A stretch of DNA of 64,000 bases from Sitta carolinensis. Its lineage: Eukaryota; Chordata; Aves; Passeriformes; Sittidae. Under the pieces are notes generated by a model, which saw only the letters and a list, made by a program, of their open reading frames with translations, had not been told where the DNA came from and did not search any database. The position numbers and the translations under genes were made by a program. Within the stretch, counting starts at the first letter, position 1. Each line of letters opens with the position of its first letter. The DNA lies in assembly GCA_032173965.1 (NCBI GenBank), contig CM063290.1:11557501-11621500 (forward strand), written 5' to 3'. This document shows positions 37,571 through 50,279 of this stretch, in pieces.

Positions 37571-40500
37571 AGCAGCAGAGGGAAATGAGAGGAAGTGAGC
37601 AGGGACATAAGCAGTGGAAAAGCATGGGACTGGAGATGCAGAGACTCTCCAGACACTTTCCTGGCCTGTTTCAGCTGCTGCCCCACCAATCCTGTCTGTC
37701 CCACACAGCCAAGGAGAAGGCTGCCCTGCCTTTTTTCTCATCATGAATTCTTTTCTTACTTCAAGACTAAATTCATTAATGTAATCCCAACACTGACACA
37801 ATACCTCCTGACACAATCATTGAGACTTGTAAATAATTTACAAGGGACATGAATATGCTGCCATCTGCACACAAAGGAACTGCTCACTCTGCAGCACTCG
37901 TGCATGTGTTGGTACCTCTGGGGAAGGGAGAAGGTGAGATGGGGACAGCTGTAGGGCATGCTGGGAAGCCATTGCTACATGGTGGCTCTTCGGTGACTTA
38001 GGCAACATAAACTGGATGTATCCACTTTAATCGACCAAAGCAGTGGGTGCTAACAGGAGTCCCTGCTGGCAGGTGCAGCAGAGAGGACAGGCATCAGCAA
38101 ACAGGTATAACAAAGCAAGGTCTCACCCCAAAAGATTGCCCAGACAAAGGCTACACATCACCTCTGACAGTCTGGTGTCACAGTGGTAGGAAATGAACCC
38201 TCAGGACTTTCAACCCATGTGCAGCCATGACTAGCCTGGACTAAGTGAGACAGTTTTCCTTGACTTTGGGCTCCAAAAAGCATGAAGTTTCATGGAAAGT
38301 TAAAGAGAAAACAAGGTATCAGTAACTCTTTCCCACATTGCAGAATCTCATTCTGCTGTCCACTTTTAAAACCTTAAAAATCTCAGGTACAGTCTAGGAA
38401 GCATCTGCCTTGATTTCAAACACAGGGCAGAGAACTACCACCAAGCCAGATAAAAAGCAAATATGTACAAATCATAACTACTTAGATACCCTCAATACAT
38501 ATTTAGTCACAAGTCCCACTTTTAAAGAAACACCCTATTTTTTCCTGATATATTTACTGAATTAGTGGAAGATTTTCATCTGAACTTCTTGTGCAGGGAC
38601 TTTTTCCAACCAACTCAAATACTATAACTTATTCTTTAGAATTATTTTTAAAAGACTTGTTGCTGTGATAGAGAGCAGGAGTTACAGAAGTGTATCTTCC
38701 TTTGGAGACTCTCCTTCTAAACAGATTTCAACAGGGACAAGAAAAATGGGCATTACAGGCTCAAGACTACTTGTTCTTGGGCGTTGCCCAACTCCCAATA
38801 CTTATGCTGTTAGTACACAGTAAGACTACAGCATCAAAACAGACAGAATATATAAAGAATATACAAATTTGGAGGCCCATCCCAGGAGGCTCAGGAATTG
38901 GTTTGCCATCTCACAATGCTAAACAGAGTGAGGAAAAAGGAATGAAGAGATGACAGACTGAGACAAATTTTGGTGTGAAGTGGGACAGACCAATAACAGC
39001 TGTCACTAATTGCCATTCCCCTTGGGCAGGCCTTAGAAATATCATGAGTGCCTTGAATTGCTTTATTGATATTTACTCTGCCTTCACCCTAGGTGATTTA
39101 CACAAATAAGAGATTAGAAGAAGGAAGGCAGGAAGAGCAGCAGTAGCAGGAGGGAAGAGGAGGGTAATTACTGCTGTGAGGATTCAAAAGATCAGTAGGG
39201 TCCTAGTGATGGGGGAAAAGACAAGAGGAAAGAAAGAGACTGACACGCATTTAGTATTTCAAGCACAGAAAGGTTCTTGCAGCCAGGGATGCCGAAGCAA
39301 GACTTGCTTATTATTATGACTATGACAAAGCAGAAAAAAAATGGAACACACATTGATTAAAGCAGCAGGCATCTCCCTTGGATGCTGAGACTCAGCAAGG
39401 GGCTGCAGCTTCCCAAGGAGGCAAGCATTTAGATTTCAGCTATTCCGAGACATGGACCATATGTTGGGGCCATCTGGAGACTGCTTTATTTGATGGATGT
39501 CGCATGCCTCCAAAGGCACCAGGGAAGGGAGATGAAATATTGGTAACTGATTGATGCTGAGGGCACTTAACTAAAGATGACCCCACTTCTACACAATTCA
39601 CACCTGCTCCACAGGAGAAGCTCAGAAATTGTCTTCCCAGTGGAGATGATTGCTTCTATGGCTTCCAGAAGGCAGTGGCTCCTGACGAAGCATGCAGCCA
39701 TCATTTAACTGGCACAGCTGGTGAACTCAGTGGGATGGCTCTAAGTGTGCTCAGCCAGCACTCAACAGATGATCTGTGGCACCAGCTGGAGTGTCCCATT
39801 CAGCACCAGATCTGAATTATCACTGCACCATCAAAAGACGTGTTGTGTCAATGGATGAAGCCCACGATACGAAGCCCTCCATGCCTTCAGAGGCCGCCCT
39901 GTCCTTTCAGCACCTCTTGAGAAGTCTTGCCAGGGAGAGAAGCTCCAGTGGAGCACCATCACAGTGCCACACAAAGATGCAGAAGAGAGGACACCCATGC
40001 AGCAACTCCTGGCAGAGAGCTCTGCAGAAAAGCTCATGAGGGACATTTTTCTTTCATCCCCACAAGACAGGAAGCCAAGGCCCTGACATGGACAGGGCAG
40101 ATAAAAAGGAAAAGGCATGCCCCTGACAAAGCCACAGCAAATCCCTGTTTTGCAGTTAAAAAACCCAAAATGAACAGCAGCAAGAAACACCACCAAAAAA
40201 AAAACCAAAACCCAAACACTCTTGAAGGCAAGCAGTGTTTCTATGTGTAAACATGCTTCATATCTAGCAGACACCAGAAGAATTTAAGTTACAAAGATCA
40301 GCAAGTAGAACCAAACTATAACCAGGCCTTTAGCTGAACTTCGGGTTTTGTCTTGCACCAACAGTGGGTGAAAGAAAGCAGAATGCTCTGACTGTCTCTG
40401 TACAAGCAGAGAACAAGCAAAAGAGCCCAATAATCACATCTCTAAGAGCAGCTTTCAGAAAGCAGCTCACTAGACCACTCTGCATTTTGTCTCCGCCTGA

Positions 40501-42893
40501 AAAAACAACAGCAATCACTTTCTTCCACGGCATTCAACACCATAGCTTGGGAAACCATCTGAATACAAATGCTCACTACCCTTAGAATATGGATTTTGCA
40601 TCTAAGGGCAGAGTGTAAAACATGTTTTTACAGGTTTTCCTAACAGCCTCCCATCAACACAATGCACAGTTTTAGTAGTCCCTGGGATTATGGTGCAAGA
40701 ATTGCTGAATTATAACCCAAGGCTTGGCCCTAGGCTGCTGTCCTGCTTTGTGCTGTTTCTCAAGGAGAAGAGGGATCGTTTCAGAGGAAGCCTTGAGGCT
40801 GTCAGCACCATCACTGCCACAGCCTAAGCCTCAGACACTGGGCAGGCTTTTCTCACTGCTTGGGAGTGCACAATTCCAATTTCCCCAGCATGATCCAGAG
40901 ACTTGGAGCTGTCTGACAGACCCCAATTTCTCATTCATTACCGAACAGTGAGCAGGAGTCCTTTGTGAGGGCAAACTGAATCAGGTGATGGAGCTGTGAC
41001 AGTCAACACTGGCTGAGAGTTGGCCTCTGCTCTGCAATCTCTCAGGAGTATACCTCTGGAACGAATGTGGAGGCAGCCCCCCTCTGTTGGGGGACTTTGC
41101 CATTTATTGTTTGCCCACAGAGGACCTCAGATAACTGTGCAGTGACAGTCAGCCAGGTGTCCTGGAGTTGGAGGGATTTGAATAAGAACAGGTTACATCC
41201 CACTCAATGTCTTCATTAGCAGGCAGCAAACCAGTGTCCCTATATATATCTGGAGCTCAAAGTAGAACAGATTAAAAGCAGAGGAATAAAGTCCTTCCAG
41301 TCCTCAACCCCACTCAGGCTGCAGCTTGTGCTTTGTATCCTCAGCTCAGACAAGGACTGGAATTTGGTAAAGTCAAGGGAGAAGAAAGTACAGAGGAAGG
41401 GTTATAAATATGCATCAGTGTCTCAAGGCTGGAGATCAAGGGCAATTTTATGAGAAAATCACTTTAGAATAAAAAACAAGTGGTGGTGAGGATGTATGTG
41501 AATGTGTAAAGCCTTATAATGGCAAAGAAACAATCCCGTCCTTCCTCCTGGATAGGAGGAACAGAACACCTTAACTTCTACCTGAGCTTTGGAGGCTTAA
41601 ACCTACACAGGAACTTTGGAGGCTTCAACCTCTCTTTGCCTTCTCCAAATCATAATCTTTTGGGGTTAGAGGATGTCTTGAGAGTGCAATTATGTACATG
41701 GTAAAATCAAAAGACTCTACTTCAGTTTCTGACAAACTGGAGCAGTAACACAGGTTTGGATGTAGCTGCATGTCTCTGTCAGGCACCACAGTCCCCTGCT
41801 GACCGTGGAAATCAACAATTCATCAATAAGTGAAGGCTCTAGAGACCCCAGTGCTAGAAGTGAAGAGGTATTGATGCAGTGAGACCTGACCAACCTCGCT
41901 ACTCCAAAACAGGGACTTCTTAATCAGGTTTAGAAAAACTGAAAAGTAAAATGCACGGCAATAGTCTTTGTGGGATAATTTACTTGAACAGACTTCTGCT
42001 TGGTCAGCAGATCAGATTGTTATTTATTACCCTTTGGCCTAGGAAACAAAGAATCAGCACAAAGGGTGTAAACTGATAGTAGTGCTTAGACCAAATCTAC
42101 TAACAGAACAGAGAAACATTGTTCCACTTGCCAGAAATATTCCACTTGGTGACACCAGTTACCACAAAACACATCAGATATACTTTGCAACATTAGCTTA
42201 CCTTTTCAGAAGAACCAGCCAGACCACTGCAATGCACAGGAGGCAATGCAGAGCAGACAGAGGTGTTGCACTCATTTCCATGGTGCTGGGACCAATAACT
42301 CCTCTAGCTCAGTGTTATGAACCATGGTGAGTCAGTGTTCAGCTTTATCTTTGCAAGTAGTTTCTGCATACTTAAAAGACAGCTGGCTGGAAGAATGCAT
42401 GATGAAAATAGGCACAGGACAGAACCCTGCTCAGCTAGGAACTCTCCACATACTTTATTTGCTCAACCACACATAGCATCAAGGTGTAGAACTCACCTGT
42501 CTCACTGAATTTTTGATAAATTTAGGTCTTGGATTCTTACAAATTCCACTACCCTAACCCCACCTACCTCCAGGTGCTCCAGCGGCACCTGGACCAGGTG
42601 AGACCACACACAGACACAGCAGCAGCTCAAGGAAGGTCAAGACAGCTGTTGTTCTTTAGATGAATTGTGATCCCTTACTGTCCACATGAGCCATCCACTC
42701 TTGAGCATATGTGGCTTGTACCTGGGCCCATGTGTTAAAACAAATAGTATCTGTTTCCCTTCTGCAATGTCCTTTCATCCAGACACTTCAAACAGTGCAT
42801 CTGGTCTTCCATTGCAAGGAGACCCATTAAGCTCAGTATGTGCAGCAACAGAGTCCATTAAAGCTTACTGTATACAATTGTTGCCATTAGTGG

Positions 42894-43005
42894 GAGGTAA
42901 ACTGAGACACAGAAGGACACATTCTCCTCCAAGGTCATACAGTAAATCTACTGCAGAACAGACACAGAAATCAGTGCTTCTCATTTCCAGCCCAGGCTTT
43001 GACCA
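42894..43005 (-). repeat. MIR/CORE-SINE-like ancient SINE fragment
   Basis: GGTAAACTGAGACACAGAAG, then CTCCAAGGTCATACAGTAAA and a later AGCCCAGGCTTTGACCA follow the antisense MIR order (GGAAACTGAGGCACAGAG, CCCAAGGTCACACAGC, GAACCCAGG..TTTAACCA). Spacing agrees to within a few bases. A possible sense-oriented piece (CGTGTGACTTTGAATAGGTC) lies at about 43,102. Such relics predate the bird-mammal split. Non-coding. Confidence 0.5.
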
Positions 43006-45271
43006 TAATTACAAGTGAGAGATGAAATTTGGCTCCCATTCTAGAGGTTGGGGAAGTTCAGGACCCTGAATCTATTCTTGGCTTTTGCTTCCCGCTTCAA
43101 CGTGTGACTTTGAATAGGTCAAATTTTGATGCCTGTGCATTTGGAGTGACTTAGGTTTCCACATATGCAAGATGTATCCATTAATACTGGGTTAGGCAGT
43201 TTGTATGCAAATAAAAGCACATTGGGCACACAGGGTCTCATTTTGATACTGTCACCTTGTGGTGACAACTAGTTCTTTGTCTGCTGCATCACAGCAGAGA
43301 GCACTAACAGCCCTGTCCCTCACTTAGCAGACACACCCATGACAAAGGTGAGTTCAGACAAACCAGGGAAACTTCAAGAATACAAATCCCCATATCCTCT
43401 CACTGTGCACTGGGGAACATTCACACTAATGCAAGGAACACCTTCCCATCCCTGCCCAGCTGACCTGCCTCAAACCATCTCCCTCTCTGTGAGAGACTCC
43501 AGATTTCAAAGGGGCCCCCCCTTGACCAAGGACCATTCCGGTGTTACTAAGACTCACTTAGGTAAAAATTCCACTGTTGCAAAACACTAGCTCATTCAGA
43601 CTGAACTGTTTCAGTAGAATTGCTGTTAAAAACAGTTTATGGTTTAAACAAAACACTGCAGAACAACAAAACCACATACACAGAAAAAAAAAAAAAATCA
43701 AAACTAAATAAAACAAAAAAATTCCAACAAAATAATAAGAAGTGATGCTTGAGTCCCCTCTGCAACACTGCATGTTCAGAGTCCTGTTCTGCCCAGCTTG
43801 GAGCAGTGCTCAGATGCAACACACACATATCCTCACTTCAGGTTTTTACACAGAAGCATTTACAGAAAACACGCACCAAATCCTGACTGTTTTTCTCCTC
43901 TTGCAAGCCAGCCCTCGTGTTTCCTGGCCAGACAGCAGGTCAGCTCAGCAGCTCCATGCCAGGGAGCACCATGAGCATGAGGCACAAGCGCAGCCATCGT
44001 TATGTGAGCCCTGTTCCAAAAGCTCATGAGGTCACATAGGTGTCCTTGGGACACACGGGTCAACATTAACTCTTGTTTCCCAGGAACCTAAACGTGTCCT
44101 CACAGCAAGTATTTAGTCATAATTTTGCCTCTGAACAACCTCTAGAGCTTCAACTTCATCGACAGTACTTAAAACTACAACACCCCCCCATTCATTCTGC
44201 CCAAAGCAGCACAGTGAATGACTAAAGGCACTGTTATCTGTTTGGGTCTTGTGCCTTACACAGACCAAAACACAGTCCTGAATCAATGTCAATGAAAGCT
44301 GGAGTAGAAAAGTATTCAATCTTCATTTTAACATTTCTAGAGTGAAGAGATCATTATAATCCTCAGCATCAGATACAGTTCCCATGGCTAATTAGCTTCA
44401 CAGTTAAACCTCATTTTATTTCTAGTCAGAATGTGCCCACCTTTCATTTCAACCACTGGATCTTACAGTATATTAAAAACTGTTCTCCATCTAGATACCA
44501 GACAGATCAAATCAGTCTTCAATTAATCAAATTCCTGCAGCTTCTCATTACAAGTCATGCCTTTATGATCATTCACATGCTATTCTCTGACTTATCTCTG
44601 GTATGTTTTTCCCCCCAGTATCTTTTTTCTAACTACAGGTATCAGAAACTGCCTCAGGTATTTACAAGAGATCTCACCAGTGCTAATTTTGGAGAAAACA
44701 TTCACCTTCCCACTTCTCCAGATTTCTGTGCCTGCCCTCCCACAGACAGCATTTGCTGTGCTCAGTTCCCAGCACAGAGCTCCCTGGGCTGGACTCGGCT
44801 GCTGGGCAGCAGCTGCCCCATCACTCCCTACCACAGGCACAAGGGATAGGAACACAATCCTCAGGTCAAGTCCTGAGGGCTCTGCTTCACCTGACTAACG
44901 AGTGCATGGCCCTGTGCCTTTGCATACTTTCTGCTTCCATAAAGAGGCCACCGTCTCAGTTCTGTGTCCAAATGCCTGCTTTTGCCAGTAATGCTCTTCA
45001 AACCACTCCTAGTGCTAATTCACCAAGCAACTTGATGGCTCCCCATGAAAGACCTATCCTCATCTTCCTTACCCTTCCTCCAGGTCACTTATACTGAGCA
45101 GTCAACAGCCACGAGCTGACCTCAGACAGACCCCACTAAAAAGCCCCAAGGGCTGAACCATATGTCCTGAACTAGAGTTCGCTACTCTAGCAGCCACATC
45201 ATGGTCCCACTTTCAATTCTAAAGAATGGACTCAATTTCATAGATTAAGCTATTACTTTTCAAGACTGCCA
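43006..45271. other. non-coding DNA, no gene recognised
   Basis: Holds an A14 tract at 43,684-43,697 in an A-rich patch, an octamer word at 43,205-43,212 and several unfamiliar frames (44,433-44,849 plus is the longest at 138 codons). A strong donor word (CAAAG|GTGAGT) occurs near 43,348 on the plus strand with no convincing exon. Confidence 0.4.
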
Positions 45272-45340
45272 TAATAATGATACTTAACATTCCTGGAGCA
45301 ATTTACATTTTCAAAGCACTGCAAAAATGTTAATTAACAG
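45272..45340 (+). repeat. ancient amniote SINE/LINE relic
   Basis: TAATGATACTTAACATTCCT, then GGAGCAATTTACATTTTCAA, AGCACTGCAAAAATGTTAAT resembles the widespread amniote MIR/L2-like segment TAATACTTAGCACTTATATAGC, ACTTTACATTTTCAAAGC, ACTTTACAAACATTAA. It is short and diverged. Confidence 0.45.
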
Positions 45341-45869
45341 CATGCTTACACCAGCTTGGGAAAGCAGTCACCTCAAAACTGCTGCTCTGATGCTCCTTTC
45401 ACATTCACTCATCCCACACAAGTATCAGAAATCATTTAACTCCCATGGTCCTGGTAATCTTTTATTCTACCAATTATTTAAGCTTAATTTAAGGTTCAGC
45501 AACAAAGCGGAACTAAGGATATTAACATGAGTCTTAATAAATTCATGCAATTCTGGATGTCTATTAAATGACGAAATAAAAGCTTGTATTATAAAAATCT
45601 CAGCCTTCACTGAATGTGTTGCACAATACTAGGTGCAATTTATTTTTCAATAAAAATTCATAAATTTAAAGAAGTCTGACTTATAACTGGATCACAGCAT
45701 TTCCAAAATTCACCCTATTTTCTCCTTGCACAAGTCAGCTACAATAACCTTTGAAACTCAATGTAATAGTGCCTTATACTGGAAGAGATTGGCATGAATC
45801 CACAAAGGATCATCTATTTATAAGAAAAAACATCCAAAGGTACTGGCTGACACATTTTATGAAGAATAA

Positions 45870-46015
45870 CACTCCTGCCTTAGGGAATAAGCCAAATATT
45901 GGAGGTTGGGAAGATGCTTTTCCTACAGAAGCATTGATCTGTGGCTGGTTTGTGAGAGGTCTGGTGAGGCATTGGCCCTTGGACATGGTCAGAGAGATAA
46001 TGGACAAAACCAACC
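45870..46015 (+). repeat. possible ancient CR1 3' end fragment
   Basis: Weak but ordered similarity to old CR1 3' UTRs: AATAAGCCAAATATTGGAGG, TTGGGAAGATGCTTTTCCT, GAAGCATTGATCTGTGGCTG. The consensus has TAAGCCAA..AGAGGTTAGGAAGAAACTTTCC..GAAGCATCTGGT.CTGGCC. Chance similarity is possible. Confidence 0.3.
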
Positions 46016-46490
46016 ATAAATCCCAGCTACTGTGACAGCTTCCATTTGTTGGCACTTGCCAGACTCATAGCTGGATCTGAACTTCATAAACCCTTTAAGG
46101 TATTTGGATCCAAGTGTTTCTACATTCCTCAGCCTCTGTGAAGGCTGGCAGAGCTAAACAAGCACTTTAAGAAGGGATGGCACAAGAGTTGAAAATGAAA
46201 TCACAAAAAATGTCCCCTGCCACAGATCTGGGAAAGGGTTGCCAGTAACTCTTGAAGTTTAATTTCATCCATCACTGAGAGCAATACACAACAGAAAGCC
46301 GCTTATGCGGTGCCCTGCTGAGCCTCATCTGTTTACTGTGTATACTGCAATTTTTTTTAAATGTGTGAAAAATGAAAAACTATTTAAGTCCAAATGCTGA
46401 ACTTGCAGACTCCATCCTTATGCCAGACAAGATGTTGATCTTTAAGCCTATCAACCTTAAAGACTTCTATATTTAAAGAAGTGGCTTCCT
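46016..46490. other. non-coding DNA, nothing recognised
   Basis: Unique DNA with no motif, repeat or frame of note apart from part of a minus-strand frame (46,384-46,620) whose product is not familiar. Confidence 0.45.
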
Positions 46491-46960
46491 TGCTTTGCAG
46501 CGTTCGGGCGAAATGGAGCCCATCTGGAGCAGAGTGGAGCAGGGTCAGCTGCAAGCAGAGCTCTGCACAACAGAGACTAAAGCAGCTTGGCCCACTTAAA
46601 CCCAGCAAAGAAGAATGCAAGAGGGAATATGATCCTCCCTGAGGTATTTATAGGACAGCATTGGAGCCCATTGCAGATAAATATGGCCAAGAATACACAT
46701 AACCTAGAAATTAGCAAGGTTTGATCGGCACAAGATGGCTTCAAAGCAGGCTCCCAGTGGGAAAACGGATTTTAAGAGGGCACTTGAAGTTCATGAACAT
46801 GGTGTACAACGAGGTTTTCAGCAAGCGGAGGAAGAAAGGGCAGCTGGCCATGGAGGTCTTCGCCCCTTCTTGGCTGGCATAATAGCAGGTTGTGAAGGAG
46901 GGGGATTTTAATCAGACCACTCTTTATAAATGTGTTTCCTTCTTTCCCCTATGGCCCAGC
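46491..46960 (+). other. CpG-retaining candidate conserved element with a 58-codon ORF
   Basis: CpG dinucleotides cluster here (CGTTCGGGCG at about 46,501; others at 46,726, 46,766, 46,810, 46,826 and 46,861) against a depleted background. An ATG at 46,735 in strong initiation context (A at -3, G at +4) opens a 58-residue frame ending at 46,911; it starts MASKQAPSGKTDF and has no signal peptide or known domain. A second, overlapping frame (ending 46,882) reads FMNMVYNEVFSKRRKKGQLA, basic and exon-like. Either a small protein, an exon of an unrecognised gene, or an ultraconserved-type regulatory element is possible. Neither peptide is recognised; no clear acceptor or donor defines an exon. Confidence 0.3.
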
Positions 46961-49900
46961 CACTGTCTAAACATTTTCTCTTGGTTTTGAAATACAAATA
47001 CCTTGAGGGAAGATTCACGTTCATGTTTCTCTCAAGATAATAACAGCTGCTCTCTATTAGTGTTTCTTACAGATTTACTCTTGCTAAATGCTCAGTCAGC
47101 TCAGCAAAGGTTTGACAGGAAAAAAGAACAAACAAGGAACTCAGGAATTTGTTTAACAGGGGGCTAGAACCAGCTGCAAGTACGAACCAGCACTGGAGAC
47201 CTGCATGCATGCATGCAGGAATAAGCTTTACTTATGTAAAAGCTCTGCTGTCCTCAATCCTGTACAGGAAAAAAAAATAGCTACTGCATCTGTTGGCAGT
47301 ATTTGCAGACTCTGGACAAAATTCAGGCAACCAGCAGCAAAGAAGCCACAGCTGAGGAAGTCATCTGCAGCAAAAGTACCTGCAACAGCCTTTTGCTGCA
47401 TGAATGAAGCAAAGACCCAGCCATGACACTGTCAGTGCCCATTGAGTGCTTCACCTCTAACTCAGGTCAAATGCTGAAGCACCACTTCAGTCTAGCAAGA
47501 ACTCCCCAGGCAGGAGAGGACACCAGCTGGATGGTACATGACAGACATCTGGGGCACAGGTGGTCACATTTTCTACTTAAGTGCCTGAAAAATAAGGGAT
47601 CTTCCACTTGGAAATATGCTTTCATGCTAGGATTCTCTGCACTTCCTCAGGAAATGATTCCAAATTCCTGAATCTCAAAATCCCAAATACCCATTGCAGA
47701 TAAGCTTACTGCACAACAGGCTGCACTTGCAGAGAACCTATAAAACCACCAGGTTACTCCATCATGACTCTCCTTCAGAGAAGCCAGACTGGGATAAAAA
47801 CAGACTAACTAGGGGACAGAGTAAACCAAGAAAGAAGTGTGTTTGTGCTAAGGGGTTTGTGCTATGAAACTGAAGTATCACCTATTCAGTCTAGAAAAAG
47901 ATTTTTCTGAAAAAGTGTCCAAGAAACATTATTTGTTTTCTCTACTGCTAGCCCATGTTCCTTCCCACCATCCAGTCTGTCTCACTTCCCTAGGCAAGAT
48001 ACACTACAGGCAGAAAGTTGACTTTTCTGTCACATTTACAGTGACCTAAAGAAAGCATGCTTGACCCCAGGCAGTCTAACTTATTCATAAGATAATCTCA
48101 TACCATGTACCACAGCTATGACTTATTTATAAAGCATTCTTGATCTGACACATTACCAGAATATGTCCCACTTAGCTCTGAAGTGTCTGTATATTGGAAA
48201 TCAATCCATATAATTGCCCTGTACATATCTATGGAAATCACGGTATCACACACATTGGAGATTTGTGGCTTTATATTAACACCTACACCATAGCCTAAGG
48301 AGAAAAAAAGAAGCAACCACAGGCACGACAAGCCTGTTGCCCAAGTACCAGCAGTACCTGGTTTCTCCCACCTGAGGGACATGACTTTTTTCCTCAGTAG
48401 GAGCCCTGGGATGAGTTCACAATATGTATGGTTCAGCCATGCACTGAAAGGCTGTACAGGCAGTGCTAGATCAGACCCATCCTCAACTGGGCCAGTTATC
48501 TAAACATTATATAATTACAGCATTACTTTACAAAACAAGTCTTTATACAATTGGCTTCACTGACCCTTTGCTTTTCCCCATTGTCCTGTGTACACACCAT
48601 AGCTCTTGATGTTGTAAGAACAAGTAGGTCAGAGAAGATGGATATGCAATGACAAAAAAGTCTGTGTTTGCACCACCCTTGAGTAAATCCTCCATTAAAC
48701 CAGTGAGATTGCCTAGGATATGCACCATGATGACTCAAGGGCAGTATCTGACCCTGATAGGCCTCTTTGGGCACACTAAACATGCCTGTCTATCTTCCCC
48801 CTTCCTCATCCTCAGGCTCACCAGCAGTGCTGGTGCTGGCTACTTGTACTGGCAGTAAAGGATGGTCTCATGAACAGTGCCCAACACCTGCAACTGCACA
48901 ACCTTTGCTGCTTACAGGGTTTCGTGAAACAGAGCTTGAGAAACCCTAAATTCTTTTGTGGTTTTCATGGGCTCATAAACTGTAGAAATTAAACAGGAAA
49001 ATAGATGCCTTCTAATATCCTGCTGGAGAGCTAGAATTATCAGAGTTCAGGAAAACCTATCTGTTTCTTCTTTTACCTCTTGCAAGGTAAAAGTCTCTTT
49101 GGTTGCATTAGGAAAGGACTCTTGCTTCTCCTGCTTCAGACATTTTTTTTCAAATTGCCCTAGCAGTCAGTACCAAAGCAATGGCAAGTATATTCAAAAA
49201 CCCTGGTGGGTATTTGAAAGAACAACAGGGAGAAAACTTTGCTGATGCCCAATAGTATCAGGACCTGAGCAGGTGGTCCTGAGCTCACAGGAAAAACCCT
49301 GAAGCTAAGAACATGTGTACCCTCTGGTTCAGTGTGTCCCTGCTCTGCCAACATGATCTAGAAGTTCACATGTGACATTCAGGAGGACTGTCAGGGCTCA
49401 AAACTACCATCAGATTATAATGACTGCCACCACAAGCCTGCAAACTGGTACCAGTAGCACCAGCAGAAAGATGCTTTTGTAAATACACATTCAGGGATGG
49501 TGTGGGGAAGGGCACAGGGTCTCTGAACGCTGATGTTTTCATCCTGTGACATGCCTGAGAGTCATGGAAGAAGAAACACCCTTGTTTCTTCATGAAGTTG
49601 TGGATATGTTTATAACAGCAATGAGGCCTGCCAAGACCACAGAGGGAACACAGCTGAACTTGGCAAAAGGCAGCTCATATTAAGCTCCTTTTTTACCATG
49701 TCATTAGGAGACTGGATCTGCAACACACAGAGCATCCAGCAATCAGTATGAGATGGGATGATAGGTAGGAGAGCAGCAGCTGGTATCAGAGAGGTTTAAG
49801 CACTGAGATCTTCCAGTCCTGAGCCATCTAACCCATAGCAAAGTATTTTCAGCTGATGTCACACCTCCTGCTGGAAGGGCTTGTGGTGCTGGCCTGATGG

Positions 49901-50257
49901 AGAAGAAAGCCAGGAAGCTCAAGGCCCTTTCATCCACAACTGTCCCAGAAGCATAGAATGAACAACTCCTTTATATAGTTTTGAGCCCTTCTGGCCCTTG
50001 CCACAGGCAGAGCTTTCTCCACAGTAACCTGAAATCAGGAACCACTACTGAACAAATTTTCCATGTCAACTGTTATGGTTTCACCCATCAAGGACAGGAC
50101 CAAGGGACCCAAGCACCAGCAAACCCACTCTGAATCCCCAAGGCTCAGGGCTGCAAATTATTGTTATATTTTGTGTATCATGTGCCTTGGCTTGGCCTAA
50201 TGTGGGGTCAGGCAAAGACTTTTACCCTGTGTTTGTTTCTGCCCTCTCCTTCTCAAG
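46961..50257. other. non-coding DNA, no gene recognised
   Basis: Contains the 20-base palindrome at 47,200-47,219. Frames up to 88 codons on both strands are unfamiliar. A word resembling an avian LTR start occurs near 50,069 but without further LTR structure. Confidence 0.4.
47200..47219. repeat. perfect 20-base palindrome of GCAT units
   Basis: CCTGCATGCATGCATGCAGG reads the same on both strands. The inner 16 bases alternate purine and pyrimidine, a pattern that favours Z-DNA or cruciform extrusion. It may simply be a short (GCAT)n microsatellite. Confidence 0.85.
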
Positions 50258-50272
50258 AAAAAAAAAAAAAAA
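50258..50272 (+). repeat. A15 homopolymer
   Basis: A run of 15 A after TCTCAAG. It immediately precedes the CNE-like block starting near 50,280. No retrocopy body is recognisable upstream. Confidence 0.9.
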
Positions 50273-50279
50273 TTCCTTA

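Larger units (their letters stand above)
31046..42893. other. long non-coding stretch, no gene recognised
   Basis: This contains the longest open frame outside the CpG island (31,584-32,399 plus, 271 codons). Its sense strand is pyrimidine-rich over much of its length and its product is unfamiliar, so it is not called as a gene. CNE-like segments lie at 34,010-34,200 and 36,060-36,260. Short inverted and direct repeats occur at 41,587-41,631 and 42,570-42,592. A G-rich tract lies at 37,535-37,570. No transposon beyond weak MIR-like similarity near 33,540 was recognised. Confidence 0.4.

Noticed and set aside
50068..50257. TGTTATGGTTTCACCC as a possible LTR start
   Set aside because: No terminal inverted repeat partner, second LTR or recognisable body was found.
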